A DNA stretch of 64,000 nt from Streptomyces sp. RPA4-2 (GCF_012273515.2 NZ_CP050975.2:496001-560000), one strand, 5' to 3'. Shown: positions 33,181-42,116, numbered from the stretch's first letter. A program made the numbers and translations. The notes: generated from the sequence alone by a model not told the origin.

Positions 33181-35118
33181 CTAGAAGGAGAGACGGTCCG
33201 CCATCAGTCTGGTGAAGCGGGCCGGGTCCCTCAGCGCACCGCCCTCAGCGAGAAGTGCCATGCCGTAGAGGAGTTCCGCAATGTCGGCGAGGCCGGCGTT
33301 CGCCCCGTCCTCTCGCTCGGTGTGGGCCTTGTTGAGGCCGTTGACCAGGGAGTGGCCGGGATTGAGCTCGAGGATGCGCTTGGTGTGCGGGACGTCCTGT
33401 CCCATCGCACGGTAGATGTTCTCCAGGGCCGGGGTGATGTCGTGCGTGTCCGAGACGAGACAAGCCGGCGACACCGTCAGGCGAGTGGACAGTCGAACCT
33501 CCTTGACGTCCTCGCCGAGCTGTTCGGTCATCCAGGACAGGAGCCCCGAGTACTCCCTCCGCTGGTTCTCGCGCTCATGCTCGGTCTCGTCCGTGTCCGG
33601 TTCCCCGCTGCCGAGGTCGACCTCGCCCTTGGTGATGGACCGCAGCCGCTTGCCGTCGAATTCGGGCACGGCGGTGACCCAGACCTCGTCGATCGGGTCG
33701 GTCAGAAGCAGTACCTCGACTCCCTTGGCGCGGAAGGCCTCCATGTGAGGGGAGTTCTCGATGGCTTCCCTGGAGTCACCGGTCAGGTAGAAGATCTCTT
33801 CCTGGCCGTCCTTCATGCGTTCGGCGTACTGCGCCAGCGTGGTCGGTTCGTCCGTGGCGTGGGTCGAGGAGAACGAGCACAGAGCGAGGATGGTGTCGCG
33901 GTTCTCGTGGTCGTCGAGCAGGCCCTCCTTCAAGGCTTTGCCGAACTCCCGCCAGATGGTCGCGTAGTTCTCCGGGGCCTTGGTCCTCAGGTCCTTGATC
34001 GTGGACAGGACCTTCTTGGTGAGACGCCGGTGCATCCTCTGGATGTGCCGGTCCTGCTGCAGGATCTCGCGGGAGACATTGAGCGAGAGGTCCTGCGCAT
34101 CGACGATGCCCTTGACGAAGCGGAGGTAGGACGGCAGGAGTTGCTCGCAGTCGTCCATGATGTGCACGCGCTTGACGAACAGTTGGAGACCGCGGCTGTG
34201 GCCTTGCGTGAACAGGTCCTGCGGAGCGCGCGAGGGGATGAAAAGCAACGCCTGGTACTCGAAGGTCCCTTCCGCCTGCAGGCGAATGGTCTCCAGCGGG
34301 GCGAGCCAGTCGTGACTGATGCGCTTGTACAGCTCGTGGTATTCCTCGTCGGACACGTCCTCTCGCGCTCGGGCCCACAGCGCCTTCATCGAGTTCACGG
34401 TCTCGAAATCGTCCGAGGCCGGCTCGGCGTCGGCGCTTTCGTCGGCCTGTTCGGCGGCCGCGGCGGTCCGGGCGGCCATACGGATCGGCCAGGTGATGAA
34501 GTCCGAGTACCGCTTGATGATCTCGCGGATCTTCCCGTCCTGCGCGTAGTCGTTGAGCTGGTTCTCGACGTCCACGGGCTTGAGGTGAAGGGTGACCGTT
34601 GTGCCCTGGGGCGCCTCGTCAAGGGCCTCGACCGTGTACGTGCCTTCACCACGGGAGACCCAGCGGGTGCCCTGGCTCTCGCCCGCATGCCGGGTCAGCA
34701 CGGTGACCTCGTCGGCCACCATGAAGGCCGAGTAGAAACCGACACCGAACTGGCCGATGAGGCCCGCCGCGGCGTCCGCGTCGTCGGTCTCCTTCAGCTC
34801 CCGCAACAGCCTCGCGGTACCAGAACTGGCAATCGTGCCGATGAGCTGAACGACCTCCTGGTGCGACATGCCGATACCGTTGTCCCGCACCGTCAGCGTC
34901 CTCGCCCGCGCATCGGTCTCGACGCTGATGTGCAGATCGGACACGTCCGCCCCCAGCGCGTCGTCACGCAGGGCCGTGAGGCGCAGCTTGTCCAGCGCGT
35001 CCGAGGCGTTGGAGATCAGCTCCCGCAGAAACACGTCCTTGTTCGAGTAGATCGAATGGATCATCAACTGCAGCAGTTGACGGGCTTCCACCTGGAACTC
35101 GTGGGTCTCGGCCGACAT
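33181..35118 (-). CDS. htpG: HtpG, Hsp90-family molecular chaperone
   Basis: 645 residues, normal length for bacterial Hsp90. The N-terminal ATPase domain shows ELISNASDALDKLR, DNGIGMSHQEV and GQFGVGFYSAFMVADEV, the GHKL nucleotide-binding motifs. The middle domain contains the catalytic-loop arginine region (LNVSREILQQDRHIQRMHRR) and a C-terminal dimerisation domain follows. ATG 35118 (MSAETHEFQVEARQLLQLMI) has GGAGG 11 bases upstream; the frame opens eight codons earlier. A -10-like TAGAGT (35169-35164 on the minus strand) may be its promoter. No HAIR or CIRCE element was seen. Confidence 0.97.
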   Translation of the reverse strand: MSAETHEFQVEARQLLQLMIHSIYSNKDVFLRELISNASDALDKLRLTALRDDALGADVSDLHISVETDARARTLTVRDNGIGMSHQEVVQLIGTIASSGTARLLRELKETDDADAAAGLIGQFGVGFYSAFMVADEVTVLTRHAGESQGTRWVSRGEGTYTVEALDEAPQGTTVTLHLKPVDVENQLNDYAQDGKIREIIKRYSDFITWPIRMAARTAAAAEQADESADAEPASDDFETVNSMKALWARAREDVSDEEYHELYKRISHDWLAPLETIRLQAEGTFEYQALLFIPSRAPQDLFTQGHSRGLQLFVKRVHIMDDCEQLLPSYLRFVKGIVDAQDLSLNVSREILQQDRHIQRMHRRLTKKVLSTIKDLRTKAPENYATIWREFGKALKEGLLDDHENRDTILALCSFSSTHATDEPTTLAQYAERMKDGQEEIFYLTGDSREAIENSPHMEAFRAKGVEVLLLTDPIDEVWVTAVPEFDGKRLRSITKGEVDLGSGEPDTDETEHERENQRREYSGLLSWMTEQLGEDVKEVRLSTRLTVSPACLVSDTHDITPALENIYRAMGQDVPHTKRILELNPGHSLVNGLNKAHTEREDGANAGLADIAELLYGMALLAEGGALRDPARFTRLMADRLSF

Positions 35119-35340
35119 AGCGTGCGAATCCTCCAAGGTCATTGACGGCAGTACGGCCAGTGCACTCTAACCTCGCTGTTTCCGCCGACGCGACGAGATG
35201 TCCTGATCGCCAACTGTCGTGCGGGCAGGGCGATTCCGCTCCCGACAGGACAGGCTCCCGGCGCGGCCACGCCGCCCTCGACCACGCCCGGCCGCCGAAC
35301 CCGGCCCGGCGGGACGCATCGTGAAGCGCGCTCCGGCGCG

Positions 35341-36222
35341 TCATGCGTGTCGGGTCGGTTCCGGCATCGACTCCGCGTCGCGCTGCTCCGGTTCGGGCCG
35401 GCGGTTGTCGGTCCGTGAGCGGAGTCCGGTGAACGCGGCTGCGGTGGGGCTGCCGGGTTCGGCCTGGTAGACGACCAGTTGCTGGTGCGGGGCTCCGTTG
35501 ACCGTGAAGGCGGAGAACTGGATCTGCAGGTCGCCTACTTGAGCGTGTCTGAGGTTCTTCGTCTGGCGGGTCTTGCCCTTCACGTGGTGTCGTGCCCACA
35601 GCTCGGCGAATTCCGGGCTCTTGGCGGAGAGGGTTTCCACGACTTCGATGATCCGTGGCGATCGCGGGTCGTATCCGTAGGCGGCGCGGATCTCGGCGAC
35701 ACATGACTGGGCGGCCTTTTCCCAGTCCTGGTAGAAGTCGCGGCCTGCCGGGTCGACGAAGACCATGCGTGCCAGGTTGTCGAACCGCTCGAAGCCGCTG
35801 TGCAGTGCGGCCGCGAGTGCGTTGTGGGCCAGGATGTCGAGCGCCGGACCCACCACGAAGGCAGGGGTGTCGGGCCAGCTGTCGAGCAGTTGCAGCAGCT
35901 GCGGGTCGACCTGGTCGTGGCCTGCGGCGTGGGTGCGGCGCTCCGCGGGTGCCCGGGTGAGTCTGCGCAGGTGGCCGATGGCTTCGTCATCAAGACGGAG
36001 GGCGTCCGCGACCGCGTCGACGACCTGGGCCGAAGGGCTGGACTCGCGTCCCTGCTCCAAGCGCATGTAGTAGTCGGGACTCACACCGGCGAGCATCGCG
36101 ACTTCCTCGCGGCGCAGCCCGGGAACCCGTCGACGGCCGTGTTCGGGAAGGCCCACGTCCTGCGGCTTGAGGCCTTCCCGCCGGGCCCTGAGGAACTCTC
36201 CCAATGGGGTGCTGTCACTCAT
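35341..36222 (-). CDS. XRE-family regulator with MmyB-like ligand domain
   Basis: 293 residues. The helix-turn-helix at about 30-75 (RVPGLRREEVAMLAGVSPDY, YMRLEQGRESSPS) is followed by a PAS-like MmyB domain (DTPAFVVGPALDILAHNALA; VFVDPAGRDFYQDWEKAAQS; QLVVYQAEPGSPTAAAF). This family, abundant in streptomycetes, probably senses a fatty acid or similar ligand. ATG 36222 lies close behind a G-rich stretch. No SDR partner is adjacent, unlike the next two copies. Residues 260-293 are a charged tail. Confidence 0.85.
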   Translation of the reverse strand: MSDSTPLGEFLRARREGLKPQDVGLPEHGRRRVPGLRREEVAMLAGVSPDYYMRLEQGRESSPSAQVVDAVADALRLDDEAIGHLRRLTRAPAERRTHAAGHDQVDPQLLQLLDSWPDTPAFVVGPALDILAHNALAAALHSGFERFDNLARMVFVDPAGRDFYQDWEKAAQSCVAEIRAAYGYDPRSPRIIEVVETLSAKSPEFAELWARHHVKGKTRQTKNLRHAQVGDLQIQFSAFTVNGAPHQQLVVYQAEPGSPTAAAFTGLRSRTDNRRPEPEQRDAESMPEPTRHA

Positions 36223-36309
36223 GCCCCCCAGGCTAGTGCTTCCGTTTCGGCCGGGGCGGGCGGTGAACTGATCATCCGGCTGCGCCCGCTCCGGCGGGAG
36301 AGTGCGGGT

Positions 36310-36357
36310 CAATACGGCTGGGGGGCGATACGGCCGGGGGCAATACGGCCGGGGGGT
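36310..36357 (+). repeat. 15-16-bp tandem repeat, three copies, between XRE genes
   Basis: CAATACGGCTGGGGGG, CGATACGGCCGGGGG and CAATACGGCCGGGGGG follow each other directly upstream of the XRE stop at 36357. G-run length varies between copies. The array is non-coding and probably arose by slippage. Confidence 0.6.
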
Positions 36358-37256
36358 CAGGCGGCGGTGTCCGGTTCGTTGGGTGTGGCGGTGCGGGGTC
36401 CGTCCGTGAGGGGTTCGGTCGACCACGTCGCCAGGAACCGCAGGGCGGTTTCGGAAGAGGACCCGGGTTCGGTGCTGTAGATGAACAGGGTCTGATCGCT
36501 GTCCCCGGGCAGGGCGAGGGCTTGGTAGGTGACGGCGAGGTCCCCGACGACGGGATGGTGGTAGTCCTTGGTCCCCTCGGTTCGCTCGTGGACCCTGCGC
36601 TCCGCCCAGTACGCGCGGAAGTGCTCGCCGCGCACGGCGAGTTCACCGACCAGAACGCCCAGCCGAGAATCGTCGGGGTGACGGCCGGCGTCCAGGCGCA
36701 GCATGGCGGCGGTGTCCGCGGCGACGGTCTCCCAGTCCGCGTACAGCTCGCGCGCGGCGGGCGCGAGGAAGACGAACCTGGCCTGGTTGCGTTCGCTCGC
36801 GGGCATGGCGTCGAAGTCGGCGATCAACGCACGGGAGAGCGGGTTGGAGGCCACCACGTCGGTGCGCCGGCCCAGGACGAATGCCGGGCAGTACGCGGCG
36901 TCCAGGGTGGTCAGCAACCGGTGGACGGCCGGGCTGACCCGCTCGGCCGGTGAGGACGCGGACCGCCGAGGCTGGACGGGACGCCTCCGCGCGAGATCGA
37001 ACAGGTGTGCGCGCTCGGTATCGTCCAGCCGCAACGCTGTCGCCAGGGACTCGAGGATCTCCGGCGACGCGGTACGGCTTCGCCCTTGTTCCAGGCGCGT
37101 GTAGTAGTCGACGCTGACGCCGGCCACCTGGGCGAGCTCCTCTCGGCGCAGTCCCGGGACGCGACGCCGAGTGGTCGCCGGCCTGCCCGCGTCCGCGGGA
37201 TCGAGCCGGGCCCGGCACGAACGGAGGAACTCTCCCAGCTCCACGATCTGGTTCAT
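36357..37256 (-). CDS. XRE-family regulator with MmyB-like ligand domain
   Basis: 299 residues, paralogous in design to its downstream neighbour. The HTH is RVPGLRREELAQVAGVSVDY with YTRLEQGRSRTASPEILESL. The MmyB domain contains YCPAFVLGRRTDVVASNPLS, FLAPAARELYADWE and LFIYSTEPGSSSETALRFLA. ATG 37256 has GGAGAA eight bases upstream. It is divergent from the Atu4866-type gene and the SDR at 37.4-38.6 kb, its likely targets. Confidence 0.88.
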   Translation of the reverse strand: MNQIVELGEFLRSCRARLDPADAGRPATTRRRVPGLRREELAQVAGVSVDYYTRLEQGRSRTASPEILESLATALRLDDTERAHLFDLARRRPVQPRRSASSPAERVSPAVHRLLTTLDAAYCPAFVLGRRTDVVASNPLSRALIADFDAMPASERNQARFVFLAPAARELYADWETVAADTAAMLRLDAGRHPDDSRLGVLVGELAVRGEHFRAYWAERRVHERTEGTKDYHHPVVGDLAVTYQALALPGDSDQTLFIYSTEPGSSSETALRFLATWSTEPLTDGPRTATPNEPDTAA

Positions 37257-37360
37257 ACCGTCATTCTCCAAGACACCTACCGGCATGGGGAGGCACGAGG
37301 GTGGCCGTGCTGCACCCAGGAAGGGAAGGGCCTTCCTGAGATGGGTGTCCGGCTCCCAGG

Positions 37361-37374
37361 ACCGCCTCACCCTG
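37361..37374 (+). promoter_or_regulatory. Candidate XRE/SDR control motif, copy 1
   Basis: ACCGCCTCACCCTG shares the pattern ACCGCCTNNNCCTG with 63499-63512, which lies in the other XRE-SDR divergent gap. Here it is flanked by CCCAGG and CCTGGG, forming a 6-bp inverted repeat. The distance to the downstream start is about 50-60 bases in both places, suiting an operator or promoter element. Confidence 0.4.
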
Positions 37375-37423
37375 GGTGGACCGCGGCCTGGTTGCCCCGC
37401 TGCTGGAGGCGGACCGTGGAGAC

Positions 37424-37741
37424 ATGAGCACGAACGACACCTCCCCGGCACCTCACCCGTACGTCGGCATGTGGGTGACCGCGGACGGCTTCATCCGGCA
37501 GGAGCTGCTGCCGAACGGGCGTTACGACGAGGCCCGGGGCAGCCGGACGAGCGCCTACACGGGCGGATACACAGTCGACGGCAGCCACATCGACTACGTC
37601 GACGACACCGGCTTCACCGCCACGGGTGACGTCCGCGACGGGGTGCTCCACCACGAGCACCTGGTCCTGTACCGCGAGGGCGAACATCCCGACCGTCCGG
37701 CACAGCCCGCCCTGGACCCGACCCGCCCGCACACCTCATGA
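37424..37741 (+). CDS. Atu4866-domain protein
   Basis: 105 residues, a small beta-barrel-like protein typical of the Atu4866 family. Signature segments are YVGMWVTADGFIRQELLPNG, GRYDEARG, TGGYTVDGSHIDYVDDTGF and GVLHHEHLVLYR. The function of the family is unknown. These genes are often next to XRE regulators and SDRs, as here. ATG 37424 follows GGAGAC with tight spacing; a start at 37376 is possible. Probably the first gene of an operon with the SDR at 37822. Confidence 0.8.
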   Translation: MSTNDTSPAPHPYVGMWVTADGFIRQELLPNGRYDEARGSRTSAYTGGYTVDGSHIDYVDDTGFTATGDVRDGVLHHEHLVLYREGEHPDRPAQPALDPTRPHTS

Positions 37742-37821
37742 CCGGTGCCGGTGCGGTCCGGTCCATGCCGCCGGACCGGCACAGCCTCCCCCTTCGACAC
37801 CCGACCCGGAGCAACACTGAC

Positions 37822-38562
37822 ATGCCTCTCTCCCCCGACCGCAAGATCATCCTCATCACCGGTGCCAGCAGCGGGATCGGCGAGGCGACCGCCCGGCTCC
37901 TGGCCGCTCGTGGTCACCACGTCGTGCTCGGCGCCCGCCGTACGGACCGGCTCGAAGCGCTGGTCCAGGACATCCGGGCGGCCGGCGGCGACGCCGAGTG
38001 CCACGGCCTCGACGTCACGGAGGCCGAGGACGTGCGGGCCTTCGTCGACAGCGCCCACCGCGTGCACGGCCGCGTCGACGTCATGGTCAACAACGCCGGG
38101 GTGATGCCCCTGTCGAAGCTCGAGGCTCTCAAGGTCGACGAGTGGAATCGCATGATCGACGTCAATGTCCGCGGCCTTCTGCACGGAATCGCCGCGGCAC
38201 TGCCGCTCATGCGGGGGCAGCGGCACGGTCAGTTCGTCAACGTCGCCTCGATCGGCGCCCACGCCGTCTCCCCGACCGCCGCCGTGTACTGCGCCACGAA
38301 GTACGCCGCCTGGGCCATCTCCGAGGGACTGCGCCAAGAGGTCGGCGGCGACATCCGCGTCACCACCATCTCGCCGGGCGTCACCGAATCCGAACTGGCG
38401 GATTCCATCTCCGACCCGGTGGGCCGCGAGGAGATGCGTACCTACCGTGAGGTCGCCATCCCCGCTTCCGCGGTCGCCGAAGCCATCGCCTACGCCGTCG
38501 GCCAGCCGCCGGAGGTCGACGTCAACGAGATCGTCGTCCGTCCGACCGCGAGTCTGGCCTGA
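37822..38562 (+). CDS. SDR-family oxidoreductase
   Basis: 246 residues. TGASSGIG at 13-20, NNAG in VMVNNAGVMP, serine in NVASIGA and the YxxxK pair in YCATKYA are all intact. It belongs to the classical SDR group that includes many polyol and ketone reductases (similar to clavulanate-dehydrogenase-like members). CGGAG is ten bases before ATG 37822. It follows the Atu4866 gene by 80 bases and is probably under the divergent XRE. Confidence 0.9.
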   Translation: MPLSPDRKIILITGASSGIGEATARLLAARGHHVVLGARRTDRLEALVQDIRAAGGDAECHGLDVTEAEDVRAFVDSAHRVHGRVDVMVNNAGVMPLSKLEALKVDEWNRMIDVNVRGLLHGIAAALPLMRGQRHGQFVNVASIGAHAVSPTAAVYCATKYAAWAISEGLRQEVGGDIRVTTISPGVTESELADSISDPVGREEMRTYREVAIPASAVAEAIAYAVGQPPEVDVNEIVVRPTASLA

Positions 38563-38707
38563 GCCCAGGACTCGTCGTGGGTCGAGCCCTCCGTGGACCG
38601 TGCGCCGGAGCAGCCGCGTCCGCCCTGTGCCAGCAGGTGATCACCGTCGCGCACAGGCCCGGAAAGCAGAAGGGACGGCACGGGGTGCGGGGCGTCGTGG
38701 CCAGCCG

Positions 38708-39601
38708 TCAGGCGGCCGCGGCGGCCCGTACGTCGTCGTGCGCGGCTTCGAGACGGGCGGCCGCCTCGGCACGGGAACAGCCGGCGAGCAGCATGACGAT
38801 CGCGGTCTTCGCGTGTCCGTCGGCCTCCTGGAGTGCGGCCGCGGCGGCGTCGAGGTCGGTGCCGGTGGCCTGCGCGACCATGCGCCGCGCCCGGTCGACG
38901 AGCTTCTCGTTGGTCGCGCGCAGGTCGACCATGAGGTTGCCGTACACCTTGCCGAGCTGAACCATCGTGGCGGTCGAGAGCATGTTGCAGACCAGCTTCT
39001 CGGCGGTGCCGCCCTTGAGGCGGGTGGAGCCGGTGAGGACCTCGGGGCCGGTGGGGACCTCGATGGCGACGTCCGCGTGGCGGCTGATGACGGCGTCGCT
39101 GTTGCAGGCGACGGAGACGGTCGCCGCGCCGATCGCGCGGGCGTGCTCCAGACCGCCGACGACGTAGGGGGTGCGGCCGCTGGCGGCGAGCCCGACCACG
39201 GTGTCGTGGGCGGTCAGGCCGATGGCGTCGAGGTCCGAGACGGCGAGATCGGGGTTGTCCTCGGCGCCTTCGACCGCGAGGACGAACGCGCCGGGACCGC
39301 CGGACAGCAGGCCGACGACCCGGTCGGGCGAGATGCCGAAGGTCGGCGGGCATTCGACGGCGTCGAGCAGGCCGATCCGTCCGCTGGTACCGGCGCCGAG
39401 ATAGACGAGCCTGCCGCCCGCGCGCAGCGAGGCGGTGATCTTCTCCACGGCCGCGGCGATCTGTGGCAGGGCGGTGCGCACCGCCAGGGCCACGGTCTGG
39501 TCCTCGTCGTTCATGGTGGCGAGCAGTTCGGTGACCGGCATGCGGTCCAGTTCGGCGGTCCGCCGGTTGCGGGTTTCGGTGCCGAGGGTGCTGAGGTCCA
39601 C
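38708..39601 (-). CDS. murQ: N-acetylmuramic acid 6-phosphate etherase (MurQ)
   Basis: 297 residues, full length for MurQ. The SIS-fold sugar-phosphate site is VYLGAGTSGRIGLLDA. The catalytic acids are at Glu83 (ECPPTFG) and Glu114 (EGAEDNP), the same positions as in the E. coli enzyme. It cleaves the lactyl ether of MurNAc-6-phosphate to GlcNAc-6-phosphate and D-lactate in the cytoplasm. GTG 39601 has AAGGAACG upstream. It is transcribed with murR, 190 bases downstream of it. The released D-lactate can be taken up by the dehydrogenase at 45.1 kb. Confidence 0.96.
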   Translation of the reverse strand: MDLSTLGTETRNRRTAELDRMPVTELLATMNDEDQTVALAVRTALPQIAAAVEKITASLRAGGRLVYLGAGTSGRIGLLDAVECPPTFGISPDRVVGLLSGGPGAFVLAVEGAEDNPDLAVSDLDAIGLTAHDTVVGLAASGRTPYVVGGLEHARAIGAATVSVACNSDAVISRHADVAIEVPTGPEVLTGSTRLKGGTAEKLVCNMLSTATMVQLGKVYGNLMVDLRATNEKLVDRARRMVAQATGTDLDAAAAALQEADGHAKTAIVMLLAGCSRAEAAARLEAAHDDVRAAAAA

Positions 39602-39714
39602 GTGCGGTCGTTCCTTTCGGGGAGGCGCTGTCGTTCCCTTCGGGTGAAGCGCTGTCGTTCGGTGGTGACGGAGGGGGCGCGGCGGCGTCGGCCGGTGGTC
39701 CGGGCGTCGGCGGT

Positions 39715-39790
39715 GGTACGCCGGTCACCTGCGCGTCGGCTGTCGGTACGCCGGTCACCTGCGCGTCGGAGGTCGGCACGCCGGTCCGGT
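39715..39790 (-). repeat. 30-bp tandem repeat between murR and murQ
   Basis: GGTACGCCGGTCACCTGCGC plus ten bases repeats at 39715 and 39745, with a partial third at 39775. It begins right after the murR stop. Read on the minus strand it continues a Pro/Ala-rich reading (VTGVPTADAQ-like decamers), so it may be a detached low-complexity tail of murR. Closer to murQ, a shorter direct repeat of GGAACGACAGCGC also occurs and duplicates the ribosome-site neighbourhood. Confidence 0.65.
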
Positions 39791-39791
39791 G

Positions 39792-40826
39792 TCATCCCGG
39801 GGGCGCCGCCACGGGCGGGAGTTCGGCCGTCGGTGTGGCGGCCGGTTCCGGCGCGACGCCGGGGGCCGGGGTGGCGAGGGCCTCGTCGGAGGTCGGCCGG
39901 CGTACCGCGGGGGTGCTCCGGTGGCGCTGCACCGCGCCGTAGGTGCGATGCAGCGCGGCGGTGGTGGCGTCGTAGGAGCGTTGGGCGACTCCGACGAACA
40001 GGCAGTCGATGAGCGCCAGTTGGGCGATGCGGCTGACGGTCGCGCCGGAGCGGAACGGCATCTCTCGCGCGCAGGTGGTGAGCACGAGGTCGGCGGACTC
40101 GGCCAGCGGCGAGCGGGCGAAGTTGGTCAGGGCGATCGTGGTGGCGCCGTTCTCGGCGGCGGCCTGCAGGGGCTCGATCGTGTCCGTCGTCTCGCCGGAG
40201 TGGGAGATCGCGATGGCCACGTCCGCGGGCCCGAGCAGTGCCGCGGCGGTGAGCGCGGCGTGCACGTCGGTCCAGATGAAGGCCATCCGGCCGATGCGGT
40301 GGAGCTTCTGGTGCAGGTCCTGGCCGACGAATCCGCTGGCGCCCACACCGAAGATGTCTATCCGGCGGGCGTCCGCGACGGCGTCGACCGCTTGTCCGAG
40401 CTGGGCCACGTCGAAGCCGTCGCGGGACTCCTCCAGGGCGCGGACCTCGTTGTAGATGATCTTGCTGATGATCTGTTCCAGCGAGTCCGTCGCGCCGATG
40501 TCGGTGCCCAGCGCGGGCCGCTCGGCACCGAGCGCGTTCTCGTGCGCCGCCGCCGCGGCGAGGCCGACGCGCAGATGGGGATAGTTGGTCAGGCCGATCG
40601 CGCGGCAGAACCTCATCACGGTGGCCACGGAGGTGCTCGCCCGGCCGGCGAGGGCGCTGATGGACAGTCCGGCCGCCTCGGACGGCGCCGCGAGGACGGT
40701 GTCGGCCACGCGCCGTTCCGACGGGGCCAGGGACGGCAGCGCGCCGCGGATCCTCGTCAGCACGTCGACCGAGCCGCCGCCGTGCGGTGACTCCGCAGCT
40801 TCACGGTGCGCGACCTCACGAGCCAT
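39792..40826 (-). CDS. murR: MurR/RpiR-family transcriptional regulator
   Basis: 344 residues. The RpiR helix-turn-helix lies at about 15-90 (SALAGRASTSVATVMRFCRA). The SIS domain lies at about 130-270 (IDIFGVGASGFVGQDLHQKL; DVAIAISHSGETTDTIEPLQ), which binds a sugar phosphate, in E. coli MurR MurNAc-6-phosphate. A low-complexity Pro/Ala tail covers the last 60 residues. AGGAGGA precedes ATG 40826, so the longer open frame is rejected. Position between murQ and the divergent catabolic genes fits a repressor of both arms. Confidence 0.92.
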   Translation of the reverse strand: MAREVAHREAAESPHGGGSVDVLTRIRGALPSLAPSERRVADTVLAAPSEAAGLSISALAGRASTSVATVMRFCRAIGLTNYPHLRVGLAAAAAHENALGAERPALGTDIGATDSLEQIISKIIYNEVRALEESRDGFDVAQLGQAVDAVADARRIDIFGVGASGFVGQDLHQKLHRIGRMAFIWTDVHAALTAAALLGPADVAIAISHSGETTDTIEPLQAAAENGATTIALTNFARSPLAESADLVLTTCAREMPFRSGATVSRIAQLALIDCLFVGVAQRSYDATTAALHRTYGAVQRHRSTPAVRRPTSDEALATPAPGVAPEPAATPTAELPPVAAPPG

Positions 40827-40852
40827 GGGTCCTCCTGGGTGGTGTGGACGCC

Positions 40853-40921
40853 AGCGTAGCCACGCCCACCAGGGATGGCAAAAAGTTACGTGACAAATTT
40901 TCCTAGCGGTATTTATTGACA
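40853..40921. promoter_or_regulatory. Divergent murRQ / murK promoters around an A/T-rich palindrome
   Basis: Minus strand: TTGCCA (40881-40876), 17 bases, TACGCT (40858-40853) points to murR. Plus strand: TTGACA (40916-40921) is a consensus -35 with a weak -10-like CAAACT at 40939-40944 toward the kinase gene. Between them AAAAGTTACGTGACAAATTTT (40881-40901) is an inverted repeat of AAAANTT arms, typical in look of RpiR-family operators, overlapping the murR -35. One MurR dimer or tetramer here could shut both arms. Confidence 0.6.
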
Positions 40922-41027
40922 TGCGGAGGACAGGCTTCCAAACTCGCAGCACCGCGGTCCGCTCGCCGGACGCTCTCGGCGCAGCGAAGCCGCGGATCGT
41001 CCCTTTCAACGGAGAAGGCGTTCACAC

Positions 41028-42005
41028 ATGACGGCCGTACTGGCGGTGGACCTGGGAAAGACGGGTTGCCGCGCCGTGCTCTGGACCGGCCCGGACGGCC
41101 CCGAACACCCCGTTCGCGAGGTTCCCGGGGCCCCCGGTCTGGCGGAGTCCGACGGCGTCACCGCCGCGGTCGCCGCCGTGACGGCCGCCGCGGCACTCGT
41201 CCATGAGATCGCCTCTGAACTGCCCTCCGGACGGCTGGACGCGGTCTGCGTGGGTGCCGCCGGCGCCGCCGCCGACCCGGCCGCGGCCCGCTCCCTGGCC
41301 GAACTGCTGCTGGACGCACTGCCGACCGACGAGGTCGCGGTCACCAGTGACGCGGTCACCGCACACGCCGGCGCCCTCGGCGGCGGAGCCGGTGTCGTGC
41401 TGGCCGCGGGCACCGGCGCCGTCACCGTCGGAATCGGCGAAGACGGAACGTTCGCCCGCGTCGACGGCTGGGGCCCCTGGCTCGGAGACGAGGGCAGCGG
41501 CGCCTGGATCGGCCGTGCCGGTCTGCGGGCCGCTCTGCGCTCCCACGACGGGCGCGGTCCCGCGACCGCCCTGACGGCGGCCGCGGCCGAACGCTACGGC
41601 GACCTCGACCGACTGCCCGCGACCGTGGGCCACTCCGCCAATCCGGCCCGGCTGACCGCGGCCTTCGCCCCGCTGGTGGCCGGTGCGGCCGCCGACGGAG
41701 ACGCGGTGGCGACCGAGATCATGCGGGACGCCGCCGCCGCGCTGGCCGAGGCGGTCGTCGCCGCGGCCCGCAGGGCCGGCGGCACGCGCCCCCTGCCCGT
41801 CGCCGTCACCGGCGGCCTCACCGGCATCGGCGCGCCGCTGATGGACCCGTTCGCCGCCCTGCTCCGTGCGTCGGGGCTGCCGCTGCAGGTGACCCCCGCG
41901 CTCGGCGATCCCCTGCACGGGGCGCGCCTGCTGGCCCTGGATTCCGCCGGACCGCACGAACCCCTCGTCATCCGCATCCACCGGACGACGGCCCCGCCGC
42001 CATGA
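41028..42005 (+). CDS. murK: BadF/BadG/BcrA/BcrD-type sugar kinase, probable MurNAc/GlcNAc kinase (MurK-like)
   Basis: 325 residues of the ASKHA fold: phosphate-1 motif DLGKT (8-12), a GTGAVTVGIG phosphate-2 region, WGPWLGDEGSGAWIG, and an adenosine segment with VTGGLTG. The same family contains Clostridium MurK, which phosphorylates MurNAc and GlcNAc at O6. Being first in the arm divergent from murR/murQ, it most likely makes the MurNAc-6-phosphate that MurQ splits. GGAGAAGG precedes the ATG. A plain GlcNAc kinase is the alternative. Confidence 0.82.
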   Translation: MTAVLAVDLGKTGCRAVLWTGPDGPEHPVREVPGAPGLAESDGVTAAVAAVTAAAALVHEIASELPSGRLDAVCVGAAGAAADPAAARSLAELLLDALPTDEVAVTSDAVTAHAGALGGGAGVVLAAGTGAVTVGIGEDGTFARVDGWGPWLGDEGSGAWIGRAGLRAALRSHDGRGPATALTAAAAERYGDLDRLPATVGHSANPARLTAAFAPLVAGAAADGDAVATEIMRDAAAALAEAVVAAARRAGGTRPLPVAVTGGLTGIGAPLMDPFAALLRASGLPLQVTPALGDPLHGARLLALDSAGPHEPLVIRIHRTTAPPP

Positions 42006-42116
42006 GCATGTGCGCCGGACCGCCGGGCGCGCGTCGCACCGACGAGACGGGGCACCGCCCCTCCCCCACCGACCCCCTTCCCCGGTGACACCACCGATCC
42101 GTTCTAAGGAGTGCAC

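Noticed and set aside
38165..40012. 615-residue plus-strand frame over murQ and murR
   Set aside because: Antisense to two clearly identified genes and without recognisable domains.
41028..42005. Benzoyl-CoA or 2-hydroxyacyl-CoA dehydratase activator (BadF/BcrA)
   Set aside because: The bridging 4Fe-4S cysteines of activators are missing and the neighbours are MurNAc genes; a sugar kinase fits better.
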